A stretch of 64,000 bases of DNA from the NCBI GenBank assembly GCA_027493055.1, contig JAPUDO010000015.1:53343-117342 (forward strand), in the 5' to 3' direction. Of the stretch, positions 17,796 through 26,326 are shown piece after piece. The notes under the pieces are model-generated. The model saw nothing but the letters and a program-made list of their open reading frames with translations, was not told the origin of the DNA and made no database searches. Position 1 is the first letter of the stretch. Each line of letters opens with the position of its first letter. The position numbers and the translations under genes are program-made. The DNA is from Niabella sp. (lineage in GTDB: Bacteria; Bacteroidota; Bacteroidia; Chitinophagales; Chitinophagaceae).

Positions 17796-19472
17796 CTACC
17801 AGCCGTATTCCGAATTCTGTTTCATATTGGGATTAGTGTCTATCTCCCTGCCAGGTATGGGCCAAAGCAGCATTTTTTTAGACCAGGCAACGATATTTGT
17901 TGGATATACTTTACCTCCGCCCCAGGTGTTTGTGGTTGCATTATAAGAAGGGGCAGTTTTGGGTAACGAAGGTAAAAATGTTTCGTAGCGATACTGCATC
18001 ATAGTGCGCCCGTCAATATAACGCATCCGCACCAAATCAAACCACCGATGTCCTTCGCCAACAAGCTCCAGGCCTCTTTCATCAAATACTTTTAGCCGAA
18101 AATTTTCTTTTGATAACCCGGACGTAAGGTTGGCCGGCGTAGTACGGGCAGTTCCGTTCGCAAGCCTGGCGCGTTCCCTGAGTTTATTAAATGCTTCATA
18201 GGCAACTGCAGTAGGACCATTTAATTCATTTTCAGCTTCTGCTTTAATTAAGTACACCTCAGACAAACGTATGATGAATAAATCGTTCTCATTATTAAGA
18301 TCTTGCAGTCCATCGGGATCCCGGTATTTATTTAAATACGGATACAGATCTACCAATTCATTACCTGCCATTTTTGTTCTGGGATATGTAATACGGGTAG
18401 TGGTGCCACCCTGGTGACTATATTGAGTCAGGAAAGTAACATCGGTACGATAATCACCTGTAAAATCACCAGTAGTGCATAAATCATAAAACCATGGCTG
18501 CAACCGCCATTGATCAGAGCCTTTCCCGGATGTTGTGCTTCCTGTAACAAAGTATCGCTGAGCTGGCTGAGTACGAAATGCAAAACTTGAGCCTTTGGAG
18601 GGGTTGCCGGATGAAGTGCCGTCACGTGCGAACTGCACTCCAAAAATTACTTCTTTATAAGCATTTTTTTCTTTATTCACATCCCACAAGTCAGCATAAT
18701 TGGGTAACAGGGAATATTGATTAGATAAGATCACGCTATCAGCATAATTTTTTGCCAATTGATAATATTCCTTGCCATCAGCCTGTTTTAAATCATTATA
18801 ATTTCCATATGTTAAATATGCCAGCGCTAACATGGCCTGTGCTGCGCCTTTGGTTGCCCGGCCCAATTCATTAGCCGGTTGCAGGTTAAACGGAATACAC
18901 CATTCATTTGCCTTTTTTAAATCATCAAATACCTGGGTGTACACTTTCTCAACAGTACTTCTTTCCAGATAAAAATCAGAGGTACCAGTAGTTGGCGCTA
19001 AGCTAAGTGGTACGCCTCCGTATAACCTGACTAAATTAAAATAACTATACCCCCTTAAAAAATATAACTCGCCCAATGCTTTTTTCTTAAATTCTCCGGA
19101 AATAACATCTGAATTGGAAAATGCAGCCAGAAGGCTATTTGTATTATTGATTAATTCGTAAAACTCGCCCCAGGGGTCACCCACATCTACGCTGCTAATT
19201 GCTACAGTGCGCTCTAAAACAGGCCTGTATGCTGCCGTAGCAGTCATAACGTCATCACCAGAAAAAAATAGCAGGTTGAAGTAATTATCCTTGTACATAT
19301 CTGGATTTGACAAAAAAGAATAGGCGCCTTTAAGTAATGAAAGTGCATCATTTTCACTCTCTATGTAAGTATCTGCCATTGGAGAATCTAAAATCACTTC
19401 TTTCATTTTTAAACAGCTGACAAAACTTACTATAATTGTAATTATAATTATGAATTGATATATTTTTTTCAT
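17796..19472 (-). CDS. SusD/RagB-family glycan-binding lipoprotein
   Basis: A 558-aa surface lipoprotein that caps the SusC barrel and captures oligosaccharide. It has a lipobox (FVSCLKMKE) after a hydrophobic signal, an N-terminal TPR-like region (ELYFLRGYSYFNLVRLYGGV, the classic SusD signature) and the C-terminal SusD region (EVYLIKAEAENELNG, ERGLELVGEGHRWFDLVRM, LWPIPGREIDTNPNMKQN). It lies 17 bases downstream of the SusC gene and belongs to the same transcript. Length and motif order are normal for the family. The ligand cannot be deduced from sequence; context suggests a sulfated alpha-1,3-galactose-containing glycan. Confidence 0.95.
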   Translation of the reverse strand: MKKIYQFIIIITIIVSFVSCLKMKEVILDSPMADTYIESENDALSLLKGAYSFLSNPDMYKDNYFNLLFFSGDDVMTATAAYRPVLERTVAISSVDVGDPWGEFYELINNTNSLLAAFSNSDVISGEFKKKALGELYFLRGYSYFNLVRLYGGVPLSLAPTTGTSDFYLERSTVEKVYTQVFDDLKKANEWCIPFNLQPANELGRATKGAAQAMLALAYLTYGNYNDLKQADGKEYYQLAKNYADSVILSNQYSLLPNYADLWDVNKEKNAYKEVIFGVQFARDGTSSGNPSKGSSFAFRTQPAQRYFVTGSTTSGKGSDQWRLQPWFYDLCTTGDFTGDYRTDVTFLTQYSHQGGTTTRITYPRTKMAGNELVDLYPYLNKYRDPDGLQDLNNENDLFIIRLSEVYLIKAEAENELNGPTAVAYEAFNKLRERARLANGTARTTPANLTSGLSKENFRLKVFDERGLELVGEGHRWFDLVRMRYIDGRTMMQYRYETFLPSLPKTAPSYNATTNTWGGGKVYPTNIVAWSKKMLLWPIPGREIDTNPNMKQNSEYGW

Positions 19473-19489
19473 TGTAATTGATTTTTAAA

Positions 19490-22400
19490 TTACAGCCCCA
19501 GGCTAAGGCCTATTGAAAAAGTTCTGAATTGTGGAATGTTTGCATTATCTACACCAGCCATCATTGCATTCCCTCCCAGGCTGTTTATTTCAGGATCATA
19601 ACCCTTATATTTTGTCCACGTTAGTAAATTGGTGGTGGTAGCATATACTTTGGCTTCATTAATCAGATATTTTTTAGGCAATACAAACCGATACGAAATG
19701 GTTACAAATTTCAATCGAACATAAGATCCGTCTTCTACTATAAAATCAGTAAATCTGCCACTAAACGCATTTGACATTCTTGCCTTAGGATATGTATTGC
19801 TGGTGCCTTCACCTACCCACCGGTTATCATAAGCCTCCTGCCTAATATTAGATGCATTTTCGCGCGCAAGTGCATCTAAATTATGCCGGGCAAGATTTAT
19901 TATGTCCTGGCCAATAGTTCCTATTACAGATGCAGAGAGAGAGATGTTTCTCCATGTAAGATCACTATTAATGCCAAACCCATAATTTGGAAATGGATTA
20001 CCAATCACTTCCCTGTCATCAGCAGTAATCCGGCCATCCCCATTTATATCTTTATATTTAAATGTACCAGGTTGAGCATTATCTGAATCAACCGGACCAT
20101 TTTGTACTTCCTCATCATTTTGATAGATCCCGATGATTCTGTAGCCATAAAATGATCCTATCGGAAATCCAACTTTAGCAATATGAGAAGAATTATTGGC
20201 AATAGGTCCAATGATTGGGCCAGAAAATGATTTAACGCCATCACCTAAACTTAAAATTTTATTTCTGTTGAATGATATATTACCTGCCAGGTTCCATTTC
20301 ACTTCTTTGTTCAACGGTTTTGTAGCTACACTGAACTCATATCCGTTATTTTCAATTTTTCCCTGGTTTACAGGATATGAACCAAATCCGGTAGACCCGG
20401 GAATATTCAGGTTCATCAACAAATCATTAGTGATTTTATTATAATAATCAAAGGTAAAATTGACGGTACGATTGAGCACAGAAAGATCAAGACCAATATT
20501 CGTCTGCTTAGTCCGTTCCCATTTAAGTGTAGAATTGGCGAGATTGGCCAGCGTATAACTAATTTGCACCGTTTCATCAATGACATTTGTGGTTGAATTC
20601 AACCTCGATCTCGTAGCCCCTATACCAATGGCCTGATTACCAGAAAATCCATAGCTGGCTCTTAGTTTTAACTCATTGATCCAATGAGCTGCCTTCATAA
20701 AATTCTCGTTGTGCAGATTCCATCCCAGGGCAAATGATGGGAAAAAGTCCCACTTGCTACCTTCTGCCAACCTGGTTGAGCCATCTGCCCGCCCTGTAAA
20801 TGTAAACAGGTACTTATTATCATAACTATAGTTGGCCCGGCCTATGAAAGATGAAAGCGCCCATTGCTCTGTATAGGATACAAGCGTGCCAACTGCTGCA
20901 GCACTGCTGAGATCATAATACTTCAATTTATCATTTGGAAAATTGTTTGCCCTGACACCAAACTTCCTGCGCGTCCAGTCATGATAAGTATAGCCTCCCA
21001 CAGCATTTAACCTGTGTTTGTTATTAAAAGTGCGGTCATAATTTAATGTGTACTCATTGAGGTAGTTAAATGAATTACCTTCTCCATAGTAAGCATACCC
21101 ACTTGAATTATTACCCAGAATGGTTCCTCTTGGCGCGTAAAAATCCCGGCGTGTAGAGCTATACGAAGCTCCGCCTCTTATTTTAAAAAGAAGACCCTTG
21201 GCTATGGTATAATCAATAAACATGTTTGTCATAACATTAACGTTACGATTAATATCCTCAAACAGGTTGATAAATACCAAAGGGTTGTTAGCCTGGGTCA
21301 GGTCTAATTCATCATCAGCGGTAAATGGTGCATCCAGGGGGCGGGAAGTAAGGGCATTTCTTACAGTGGATCCACTTATCGGATCTCCGGAGGCTTGCGC
21401 TGTTCCCTGGTTCTTATTCATTACGGCGCTCATGCTTGCCCCAAATGCTAACCTGTCATTAAATTTTCTATCAAGGTTTAGCCTGATGTCGCCCCGGTTA
21501 AACTTTGTTTTTTTGATTACGCCTTCCTGCTGTAAAAAACCCAGGCTCAGCGCATACTTCCATTTACTTTCTCCCCCGGATAATGTTAACTGGTGATTCT
21601 GTGAAATCGCTGTTTGATAAATTAAATCCTGCCAATTCGTATTCACGTTCCGGTACTTGGCTATTAGGCTATCTGCAAAAATTGAATCCCGGCCACTGTT
21701 TATAGCAGCTTCGTTAGAGTAATTGATATAATCCATTGTATTAAGCACATCAATTTTCCTGGGGAGCATACTAATGTCTGACCTGAAATTGTAGGTAATC
21801 CGATCTTTACCTTTGCCCCTTTTGGTTGTAACCAGAACTACGCCATTAGCGGCTCTTGACCCATAGATTGCTGTAGCCGAAGCATCTTTCAGAATCTCAA
21901 TAGATTCAATATCTCCCGGGTTTAAATTCGCTAACGGATTTTGAAGAGGACGGCGATTATCATACGAATTTCCCTCTGTGGCCATGGTTTCATCATCATC
22001 CATACCAATGGGATATCCATCTATAACAATCAAGGGCTGGTTAGACCCACTTATAGAAGTGGCGCCTCTTACTGAAAATGTCATTCCACCTCCGGGGGCG
22101 CCGGTATTGGCGGTAATTTGTACACCGGCAGCCTGGCCTTGTAATAATTGCTCAACAGAAGTAGCAGGTCTTACATCGGCAAGCTCATCTACTTTAACAC
22201 TTGATACAGAACCGGTAAGATCACTTTTTCTTACGGAGCCGTAACCAATTACTACCAAATCATCCATAGTTCCGGCTCCATCAATATCTGCTTTTAGTGT
22301 TATAATCAACTTTTTTTCCCTGATAGCTGCTGCAGTAACCTGTACCGTTTGTGTAATATGTCCAATATAAGACACCACCACTAAATCACCTTCATCCAGG

Positions 22401-22858
22401 TCAAAATCAACCTCACCATTACTATTGGTAATGGCTATACCTGGTTTACTCTTTATGCTTATTGTAGCTCCCGATAAAAAATCACCTGCCGTATCAACAA
22501 CCACAATTTTAATCCGGCTAAAAGCTGATTTTTCAGAACTTTTTTTATTTAAAGGTGTCTGATGTTCTGTTTTCTTTGTAAACAAAATATTCTTCTCAAA
22601 TATTTTATAGGAAAATGGTTGATCGGCCACAATTCGATCTAAAAATTCTGAAAGCGAAATATTTTTCACAGAAATTGTAACCGGTTTCCCTAAACTCAAA
22701 TCGTCAGAATAGCTTATGCCATAACCTGTCTGAGCTTTTATATTAGCTATAACCGATTTGAAAGACATATTTTTTGCATCAAGAGTTATTGTTTGCGAAA
22801 AACTCTTCGCCTCTAATTGTGTGATACAAACTAAAAAGAAGAACAAATAAAGTTTCAT
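19490..22858 (-). CDS. SusC-family TonB-dependent transporter with STN domain
   Basis: An outer-membrane importer of about 1122 aa that takes up oligosaccharides with its SusD partner. From ATG 22858 it has a signal peptide (MKLYLFFFLVCITQLEAKSF), an STN/secretin-TonB signalling domain (about residues 20-100: ITLDAKNMSFKSVIANIKAQ), a carboxypeptidase-regulatory-like domain, a plug (VVIGYGSVRKSDLTGSV, PLIVIDGYPI, DASATAIYGSRAANGV) and a beta-barrel closing in FSIGLSLGL. The STN domain is the feature that lets such receptors signal through FecR to an ECF sigma factor, and exactly that pair lies upstream. The frame is open to 23041 and an earlier start would add 61 residues containing a basic stretch (CKKRKTFLYA), so the true N-terminus is uncertain. 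Confidence 0.95.
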   Translation of the reverse strand: MKLYLFFFLVCITQLEAKSFSQTITLDAKNMSFKSVIANIKAQTGYGISYSDDLSLGKPVTISVKNISLSEFLDRIVADQPFSYKIFEKNILFTKKTEHQTPLNKKSSEKSAFSRIKIVVVDTAGDFLSGATISIKSKPGIAITNSNGEVDFDLDEGDLVVVSYIGHITQTVQVTAAAIREKKLIITLKADIDGAGTMDDLVVIGYGSVRKSDLTGSVSSVKVDELADVRPATSVEQLLQGQAAGVQITANTGAPGGGMTFSVRGATSISGSNQPLIVIDGYPIGMDDDETMATEGNSYDNRRPLQNPLANLNPGDIESIEILKDASATAIYGSRAANGVVLVTTKRGKGKDRITYNFRSDISMLPRKIDVLNTMDYINYSNEAAINSGRDSIFADSLIAKYRNVNTNWQDLIYQTAISQNHQLTLSGGESKWKYALSLGFLQQEGVIKKTKFNRGDIRLNLDRKFNDRLAFGASMSAVMNKNQGTAQASGDPISGSTVRNALTSRPLDAPFTADDELDLTQANNPLVFINLFEDINRNVNVMTNMFIDYTIAKGLLFKIRGGASYSSTRRDFYAPRGTILGNNSSGYAYYGEGNSFNYLNEYTLNYDRTFNNKHRLNAVGGYTYHDWTRRKFGVRANNFPNDKLKYYDLSSAAAVGTLVSYTEQWALSSFIGRANYSYDNKYLFTFTGRADGSTRLAEGSKWDFFPSFALGWNLHNENFMKAAHWINELKLRASYGFSGNQAIGIGATRSRLNSTTNVIDETVQISYTLANLANSTLKWERTKQTNIGLDLSVLNRTVNFTFDYYNKITNDLLMNLNIPGSTGFGSYPVNQGKIENNGYEFSVATKPLNKEVKWNLAGNISFNRNKILSLGDGVKSFSGPIIGPIANNSSHIAKVGFPIGSFYGYRIIGIYQNDEEVQNGPVDSDNAQPGTFKYKDINGDGRITADDREVIGNPFPNYGFGINSDLTWRNISLSASVIGTIGQDIINLARHNLDALARENASNIRQEAYDNRWVGEGTSNTYPKARMSNAFSGRFTDFIVEDGSYVRLKFVTISYRFVLPKKYLINEAKVYATTTNLLTWTKYKGYDPEINSLGGNAMMAGVDNANIPQFRTFSIGLSLGL

Positions 22859-23038
22859 GGCATAAAGAAAAGTTTTTCTCTTTTTGCAGAATGTAATTTT
22901 TGTATCGGAAAGCCATTGAACGGCCAGTTTTGTTTTGTTTAAACAATAGCCATTTAACCTTAGCTGAAAAATAGGCGAGCCTGATAAAATAGCGGCAAAA
23001 CTACTCCAATACCCTTTTGGATTTTTTTGCATAACTTG

Positions 23039-23082
23039 CAATCGTTTTTGATAATAAAAAATGGTTTGAACAATCGTTTTTG
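23039..23082. repeat. Direct repeat pair CAATCGTTTTTG upstream of susC
   Basis: The 12-base sequence CAATCGTTTTTG occurs at 23039-23050 and again at 23071-23082, with a start-to-start spacing of 32 bases (about three helical turns). It lies about 180-225 bases upstream of the ATG at 22858. The spacing on one face of the helix is what would be expected of a dimeric regulator site, but no binding protein is known. Confidence 0.45.
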
Positions 23083-23097
23083 GATCGACAACAACTT

Positions 23098-23120
23098 CCG
23101 GAATTGCCCAACAATTCCGG
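23098..23120. other. Perfect 9-bp hairpin between fecR and susC
   Basis: CCGGAATTG at 23098-23106 pairs perfectly with CAATTCCGG at 23112-23120 around a 5-base loop, and on the plus strand it is followed by TTTTTGTTTT. It would therefore act as an intrinsic terminator for plus-strand transcription. Both neighbours are on the minus strand, where no T tract follows, so there it might instead attenuate, stabilise or separate the fecR and susC transcripts. Confidence 0.5.
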
Positions 23121-23187
23121 TTTTTGTTTTAAAAAGTTAATTAATAGTCATACTGATAATATTTTTCATTGTTTTACTATATATTAC

Positions 23188-24399
23188 TTAAAAGATCACC
23201 AGGGTTTTCCCCTGCCGTTTGATTTTTATCCCATGATATTCCAACACTTGTATTGTTCCTTCCAAACATTTGGTTGGCTTAATATACCCGCCCACTTTAA
23301 AAGCAGGCACTTCTCCGTTATAAACTATGTTAACATCATACCACTTTTCAATTTCACTCATTATTTCATCAAAAGTCAGATCGTCAAAACTAAAATATCC
23401 GTTTTTCCACGCTATTACACGGTCCAGATCAACAAAGTTGCTGATAACTGGCTTTTGGCTACCTGTTATTTTTGCCTGCTGTCCCGGCTTTATCATTACC
23501 TGTGGCCCATTTCCACCGGCAACTTTTACCAACCCTTCCAGTAAAGTAACTTTGGTGACGCCTTCATCATTATAGGCATTTACATTAAAGTGTGTACCCA
23601 GCACCTCTGTAGTAGTGCCGTTTGCCGTTACAATAAATTTTTTCGCGGGATCTTTAGCCACTTCAAAATAACCCTCACCTTTTAATTCCACTTTACGATC
23701 ACCACCCACAAAAGCTACCGGGTAAGTGATGGACGAACCAGCATTGAGCCATACACGCGTACCATCCGAAAGCTGCATATCAATTACCTTACTACCGCGA
23801 GGATTCGTCAAAGTGTTATGCTGTAATTCTTTTAAGATTTGACCATCAGCCGTTTGATAAGCAATCTGCCCACCAGCAAGCTTCACTAACTTTATATTTC
23901 CCAACTGCGCTAATTGCCCGTTGTTTACACTGTCTAAAAACACCCTGCTGCCATCTGCAAGCGTGATCATCGCACGGTTAGTAGCGGGTGCCTCGATATC
24001 TATAGGTGTGTTTACAGCAACCGGAAGCTCTTTCTTATTGGATGATGTATAAAAGTAGATTCCTAACCCGAGCAATACAATGATGGATGCTGCTGCCCAA
24101 TACCATATCCGAATCAAACCCGGTTGTCTGGGATAGCGTTGAACTCCCGGGATCTCATGATCTATATAGGAGAAAATCTGCTGTTTTAATTTCTGTTCCG
24201 TTTCGCCGGACAGACTTTCCCGGAAATATTTAGACTGGCTTTCAGCCAGTGTCATAATATCCGGGTCATTCATAATGGCTTCATAAGCTTCAGGTTCCTC
24301 TTTGATAAACGCGTATAGCACGCTTATATCTTCTGCGCTTAACTCGTCCCTGATAAACCGGGATAACAACTCCTTGTAATATGACGGGGAATGAACCAT
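23188..24399 (-). CDS. FecR-family anti-sigma factor
   Basis: A 403-aa inner-membrane anti-sigma factor that would hold the neighbouring ECF sigma factor inactive until the STN domain of SusC signals that the glycan is bound. It has a cytoplasmic N-terminal region of about 85 residues (FIRDELSAEDISVLYAFI), one membrane segment (WYWAAASIIVLLGLGIYFYT) and a periplasmic FecR domain (VIDMQLSDGTRVWLNAGSSI, VELKGEGYFEVAKDPAKKF, VLGTHFNVNAYN). A C-terminal DUF4974-type domain (WKNGYFSFDDLTFDEIMSEI) ends the protein. It lies 54 bases downstream of the sigma gene and 329 bases upstream of the susC start used here. Length and layout are typical. Confidence 0.95.
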   Translation of the reverse strand: MVHSPSYYKELLSRFIRDELSAEDISVLYAFIKEEPEAYEAIMNDPDIMTLAESQSKYFRESLSGETEQKLKQQIFSYIDHEIPGVQRYPRQPGLIRIWYWAAASIIVLLGLGIYFYTSSNKKELPVAVNTPIDIEAPATNRAMITLADGSRVFLDSVNNGQLAQLGNIKLVKLAGGQIAYQTADGQILKELQHNTLTNPRGSKVIDMQLSDGTRVWLNAGSSITYPVAFVGGDRKVELKGEGYFEVAKDPAKKFIVTANGTTTEVLGTHFNVNAYNDEGVTKVTLLEGLVKVAGGNGPQVMIKPGQQAKITGSQKPVISNFVDLDRVIAWKNGYFSFDDLTFDEIMSEIEKWYDVNIVYNGEVPAFKVGGYIKPTKCLEGTIQVLEYHGIKIKRQGKTLVIF

Positions 24400-24453
24400 G
24401 TTCTGATTAAAAGACTTTGAAATAACAAAAAGGACTATTGCGAAAGCGAATTT

Positions 24454-25053
24454 TTAAAAGTTTTTTTCCAGCAGGATAAAAATTATCCAAAATACCGTGC
24501 TGTGGCTACGGAAATACCTGCGTAAAATATCCAGCACCTGCGCCATGTGATTTTTTACAGTATTGGGCGAAATACCCAGTTCACGCGCTACTTCCACATA
24601 ACTTTTTTTCTCTTCCTTACACATTTCATAAATACGGCGGCGCTGTGGCGTCAGCTCTTTTAACGCATTTTTCAACAACTGCATATAATCTTCTGCCTGT
24701 TCAGATAAATTTTCTTCCCCACCACCTTCCGGCTGGTAGTAACGAACCAGTTCGTCCAGGAGTTCCTGGTTCTTCGATATTTCTTTATTGATATCACAGG
24801 CGCGGTTATGACAAGCACGGAACAGGTAGCTGCGGAAATTCTTTTCTATATGCACCCTTGTGCGGGCGTCCCAAAGCCTGATGAAAATATCCTGTATCAC
24901 ATCTTCTGCAAGGTGATCCAGCTTGACCAGCGTTAAAGCATAAGCAAACAAATCCCCGCTGTACCTGTCATATATATGGGCCAGGGCATTCGGGTCGTTC
25001 TCTTTTAAGGAAGATAGTAACTCAGCGTCCGTGTATGCAGGATGATTGTTAAT
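24454..25053 (-). CDS. FecI-like ECF RNA polymerase sigma factor, apparent ATT start
   Basis: An ECF sigma factor that should direct transcription of the susC operon when released by FecR. Region 2 (AEDVIQDIFIRLWDA) and region 4 (LTPQRRRIYEMCKEEKKSYV, VARELGISPNTVKNHM) are clear. Conserved coding sequence continues upstream of the first TTG (24951): the codons before it read LLSSLKENDPNALAHIYDRY, the usual N-terminus of this family. Going further upstream, the frame contains no ATG, GTG or TTG before two consecutive TAA codons at 25057-25062. The only near-cognate start in the right place is ATT at 25051-25053, giving 199 aa; AAGGAAAA lies about 10 bases before it. A sequence error that removed an ATG is the alternative. 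A -7-like element lies just upstream. Confidence 0.8.
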   Translation of the reverse strand: MNNHPAYTDAELLSSLKENDPNALAHIYDRYSGDLFAYALTLVKLDHLAEDVIQDIFIRLWDARTRVHIEKNFRSYLFRACHNRACDINKEISKNQELLDELVRYYQPEGGGEENLSEQAEDYMQLLKNALKELTPQRRRIYEMCKEEKKSYVEVARELGISPNTVKNHMAQVLDILRRYFRSHSTVFWIIFILLEKNF

Positions 25054-25071
25054 ATGTTATTAATTTTCCTT

Positions 25072-25079
25072 CAAAATTA
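25072..25079 (-). promoter_or_regulatory. Candidate -7 element TAATTTTG upstream of the ECF sigma gene
   Basis: On the minus strand the sequence TAATTTTG matches the Bacteroidota primary-sigma -7 consensus TAnnTTTG. It would start transcription roughly 10-15 bases before the proposed ATT start at 25053. The -33 element is weak: a TTG-containing sequence lies about 24 bases upstream. The same octamer precedes two other genes in this window. Confidence 0.35.
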
Positions 25080-25621
25080 AATAAATTATCAGCCATACCT
25101 CGCCAACACCATAGTCTTTTACGCCCCGGCCTTAGTCTATGATAGACAGCCGCTATTTTGCGGCATAACCAATTGGCCTCATCTCAATTCAGTAGGTTTT
25201 GGTTTATTCGTTTTTATAAAATTGACACTTATTTTTCTTAAAAAAAAATTATTGTTGACGACATAGTAGTATCTAAAAAAACGCAGTCTTATATTGAATA
25301 TTATGAGGATGTATTTAATCAAGAAGACAAATGTTGGGTTTGGGAGTGCTACTCTGTACGCCCATTATTATATATAACAGGTCATGTATCTGTTCAATAA
25401 GGTACTGGTTCATTCCCTTCTACAGGTAGGGTTGTGACGCCAAGATATTTGTTTTGGGCTTTTTCGGTAAGCCGAAAAAATAGTCTATATAACCCGGTGA
25501 CGCCATTCCCAATGCAAAGCGCGAATAATCCATGGTGCGATCCGACGGGAACGGGTGTGTCAGTTAAGGCTTTGCAAATCAATAGAATTTACAAGGATTG
25601 AAAGGATTTGACATCCTTAAA

Positions 25622-25837
25622 AGTCGGGGAGACAGGAAGAGAGCTATTTGCTAACACTCGCGTCAGCATTAAGTTTCATAAATCAGATTTAAAATACTCA
25701 CCGATTTTCTCACTTAACTTGTCCCCATCTTTTAAAAAACTTTAGTCGGGGAGACAGGATTCAAAATGCCTCCCTATTAATGTTATCTTTAATCACTTGT
25801 AAAAATCCCAAATATCAATACTCACCGAATTACTCAC
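25622..25837. repeat. Two tandem blocks carrying a tRNA 3'-end-like sequence
   Basis: AGTCGGGGAGACAGGA occurs at 25622-25637 and 25744-25759; in the second copy the match extends through GATTC (to 25762). Read on the minus strand this is GAATCCTGTCTCCCCGACT, which looks like the T-arm and acceptor 3' half of a tRNA (tRNA-Pro-like by its CCCCG end). Each copy is followed, 71-73 bases later, by a second matching segment, AATACTCACCGA at 25693 and 25817, itself continuing to CTCAC. The two blocks are thus a diverged tandem duplication of about 122 bases. tRNA 3' ends are common integrase attachment sites, so this is a plausible att scar. No complete tRNA is present. Confidence 0.55.
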
Positions 25838-25942
25838 GTCACAGTGTAGAAAAAGAGCTTATAGTAAGTTAAGAAAAATTAACCAAAATATCCCGGGAAT
25901 ATTAGAAAGATATGTCAGATTTTTAGACACCAAATCCACGGT

Positions 25943-26135
25943 TGCCAATACAAAGGCAAATAAGGTAAGCGTGTTAATGGTAAAACCCAGCAGGCTAGAA
26001 AATATGAACGTACCGATCAATGATACAGGAATAGCCAATACGGGTATCAAAGTGGCTCTCCAGCTTTGCAGGAATAAGAAAACCACCAGCACACCAGTAT
26101 AAGCGCTTAGTAAGGTGGTTTTAAAATGGTCTATT
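25943..26135 (-). pseudogene. Fragment of an RND (AcrB/HAE1-type) efflux pump
   Basis: About 60 codons on the minus strand match the membrane core of RND multidrug transporters: VLVVFLFLQSWRATLIPVLA, IPVSLIGTF and GFTINTLTLFAFVLA are textbook TM segments of this family. The match begins abruptly after an in-frame TGA near 26136 and ends around 25943, where the expected continuation (the VVDDAIVV-type motif) is replaced by unrelated sequence. An intact pump is about 1000 aa, so this is a small internal remnant lacking both ends. No partner genes (MFP, OMF) lie nearby. Confidence 0.75.
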
Positions 26136-26182
26136 TTTCATGACGGGTGAATTCTAAGGCAGTCTGAAAAATTTTTAAGATC

Positions 26183-26326
26183 ATGAGTACTTCTAAAGAC
26201 TTAAAAATCGACTACCTCCAAAATTCAGATCAGGAGTTTCCGATTATCTTATCTGAATACAAAATAAATGACTCTACTATGATTTTTAAATTTGATTTCA
26301 CTGGTATTGATAAAGTTATTGCCTGA
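26183..26326 (+). CDS. Possible 47-aa protein
   Basis: An ATG-started frame of 47 codons (MSTSKDLKIDYLQNSDQEF onward to a TGA at 26324-26326) with plausible amino-acid composition and a second stop right behind. No family is recognised. It lies among remnants, so it may be the 5' end of a broken gene rather than a functional small protein. Confidence 0.2.
   Translation: MSTSKDLKIDYLQNSDQEFPIILSEYKINDSTMIFKFDFTGIDKVIA

Larger units (their letters stand above)
22859..23187. other. FecR-SusC intergenic region with repeats and hairpin
   Basis: A stretch of 329 bases between the anti-sigma gene and susC. The part nearest susC is open in the susC frame and may encode an N-terminal extension. The rest holds a 12-base direct repeat and a 9-bp hairpin, listed separately. 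This is where the ECF-sigma-dependent promoter of the susC operon would be expected; I could not identify -35/-10 elements with confidence. Confidence 0.5.

Noticed and set aside
25460-25479. TTTTTCGG/CCGAAAAA hairpin as a terminator
   Set aside because: The stem is AT-rich and follows no recognisable gene, so it is noted only in the intergenic description.
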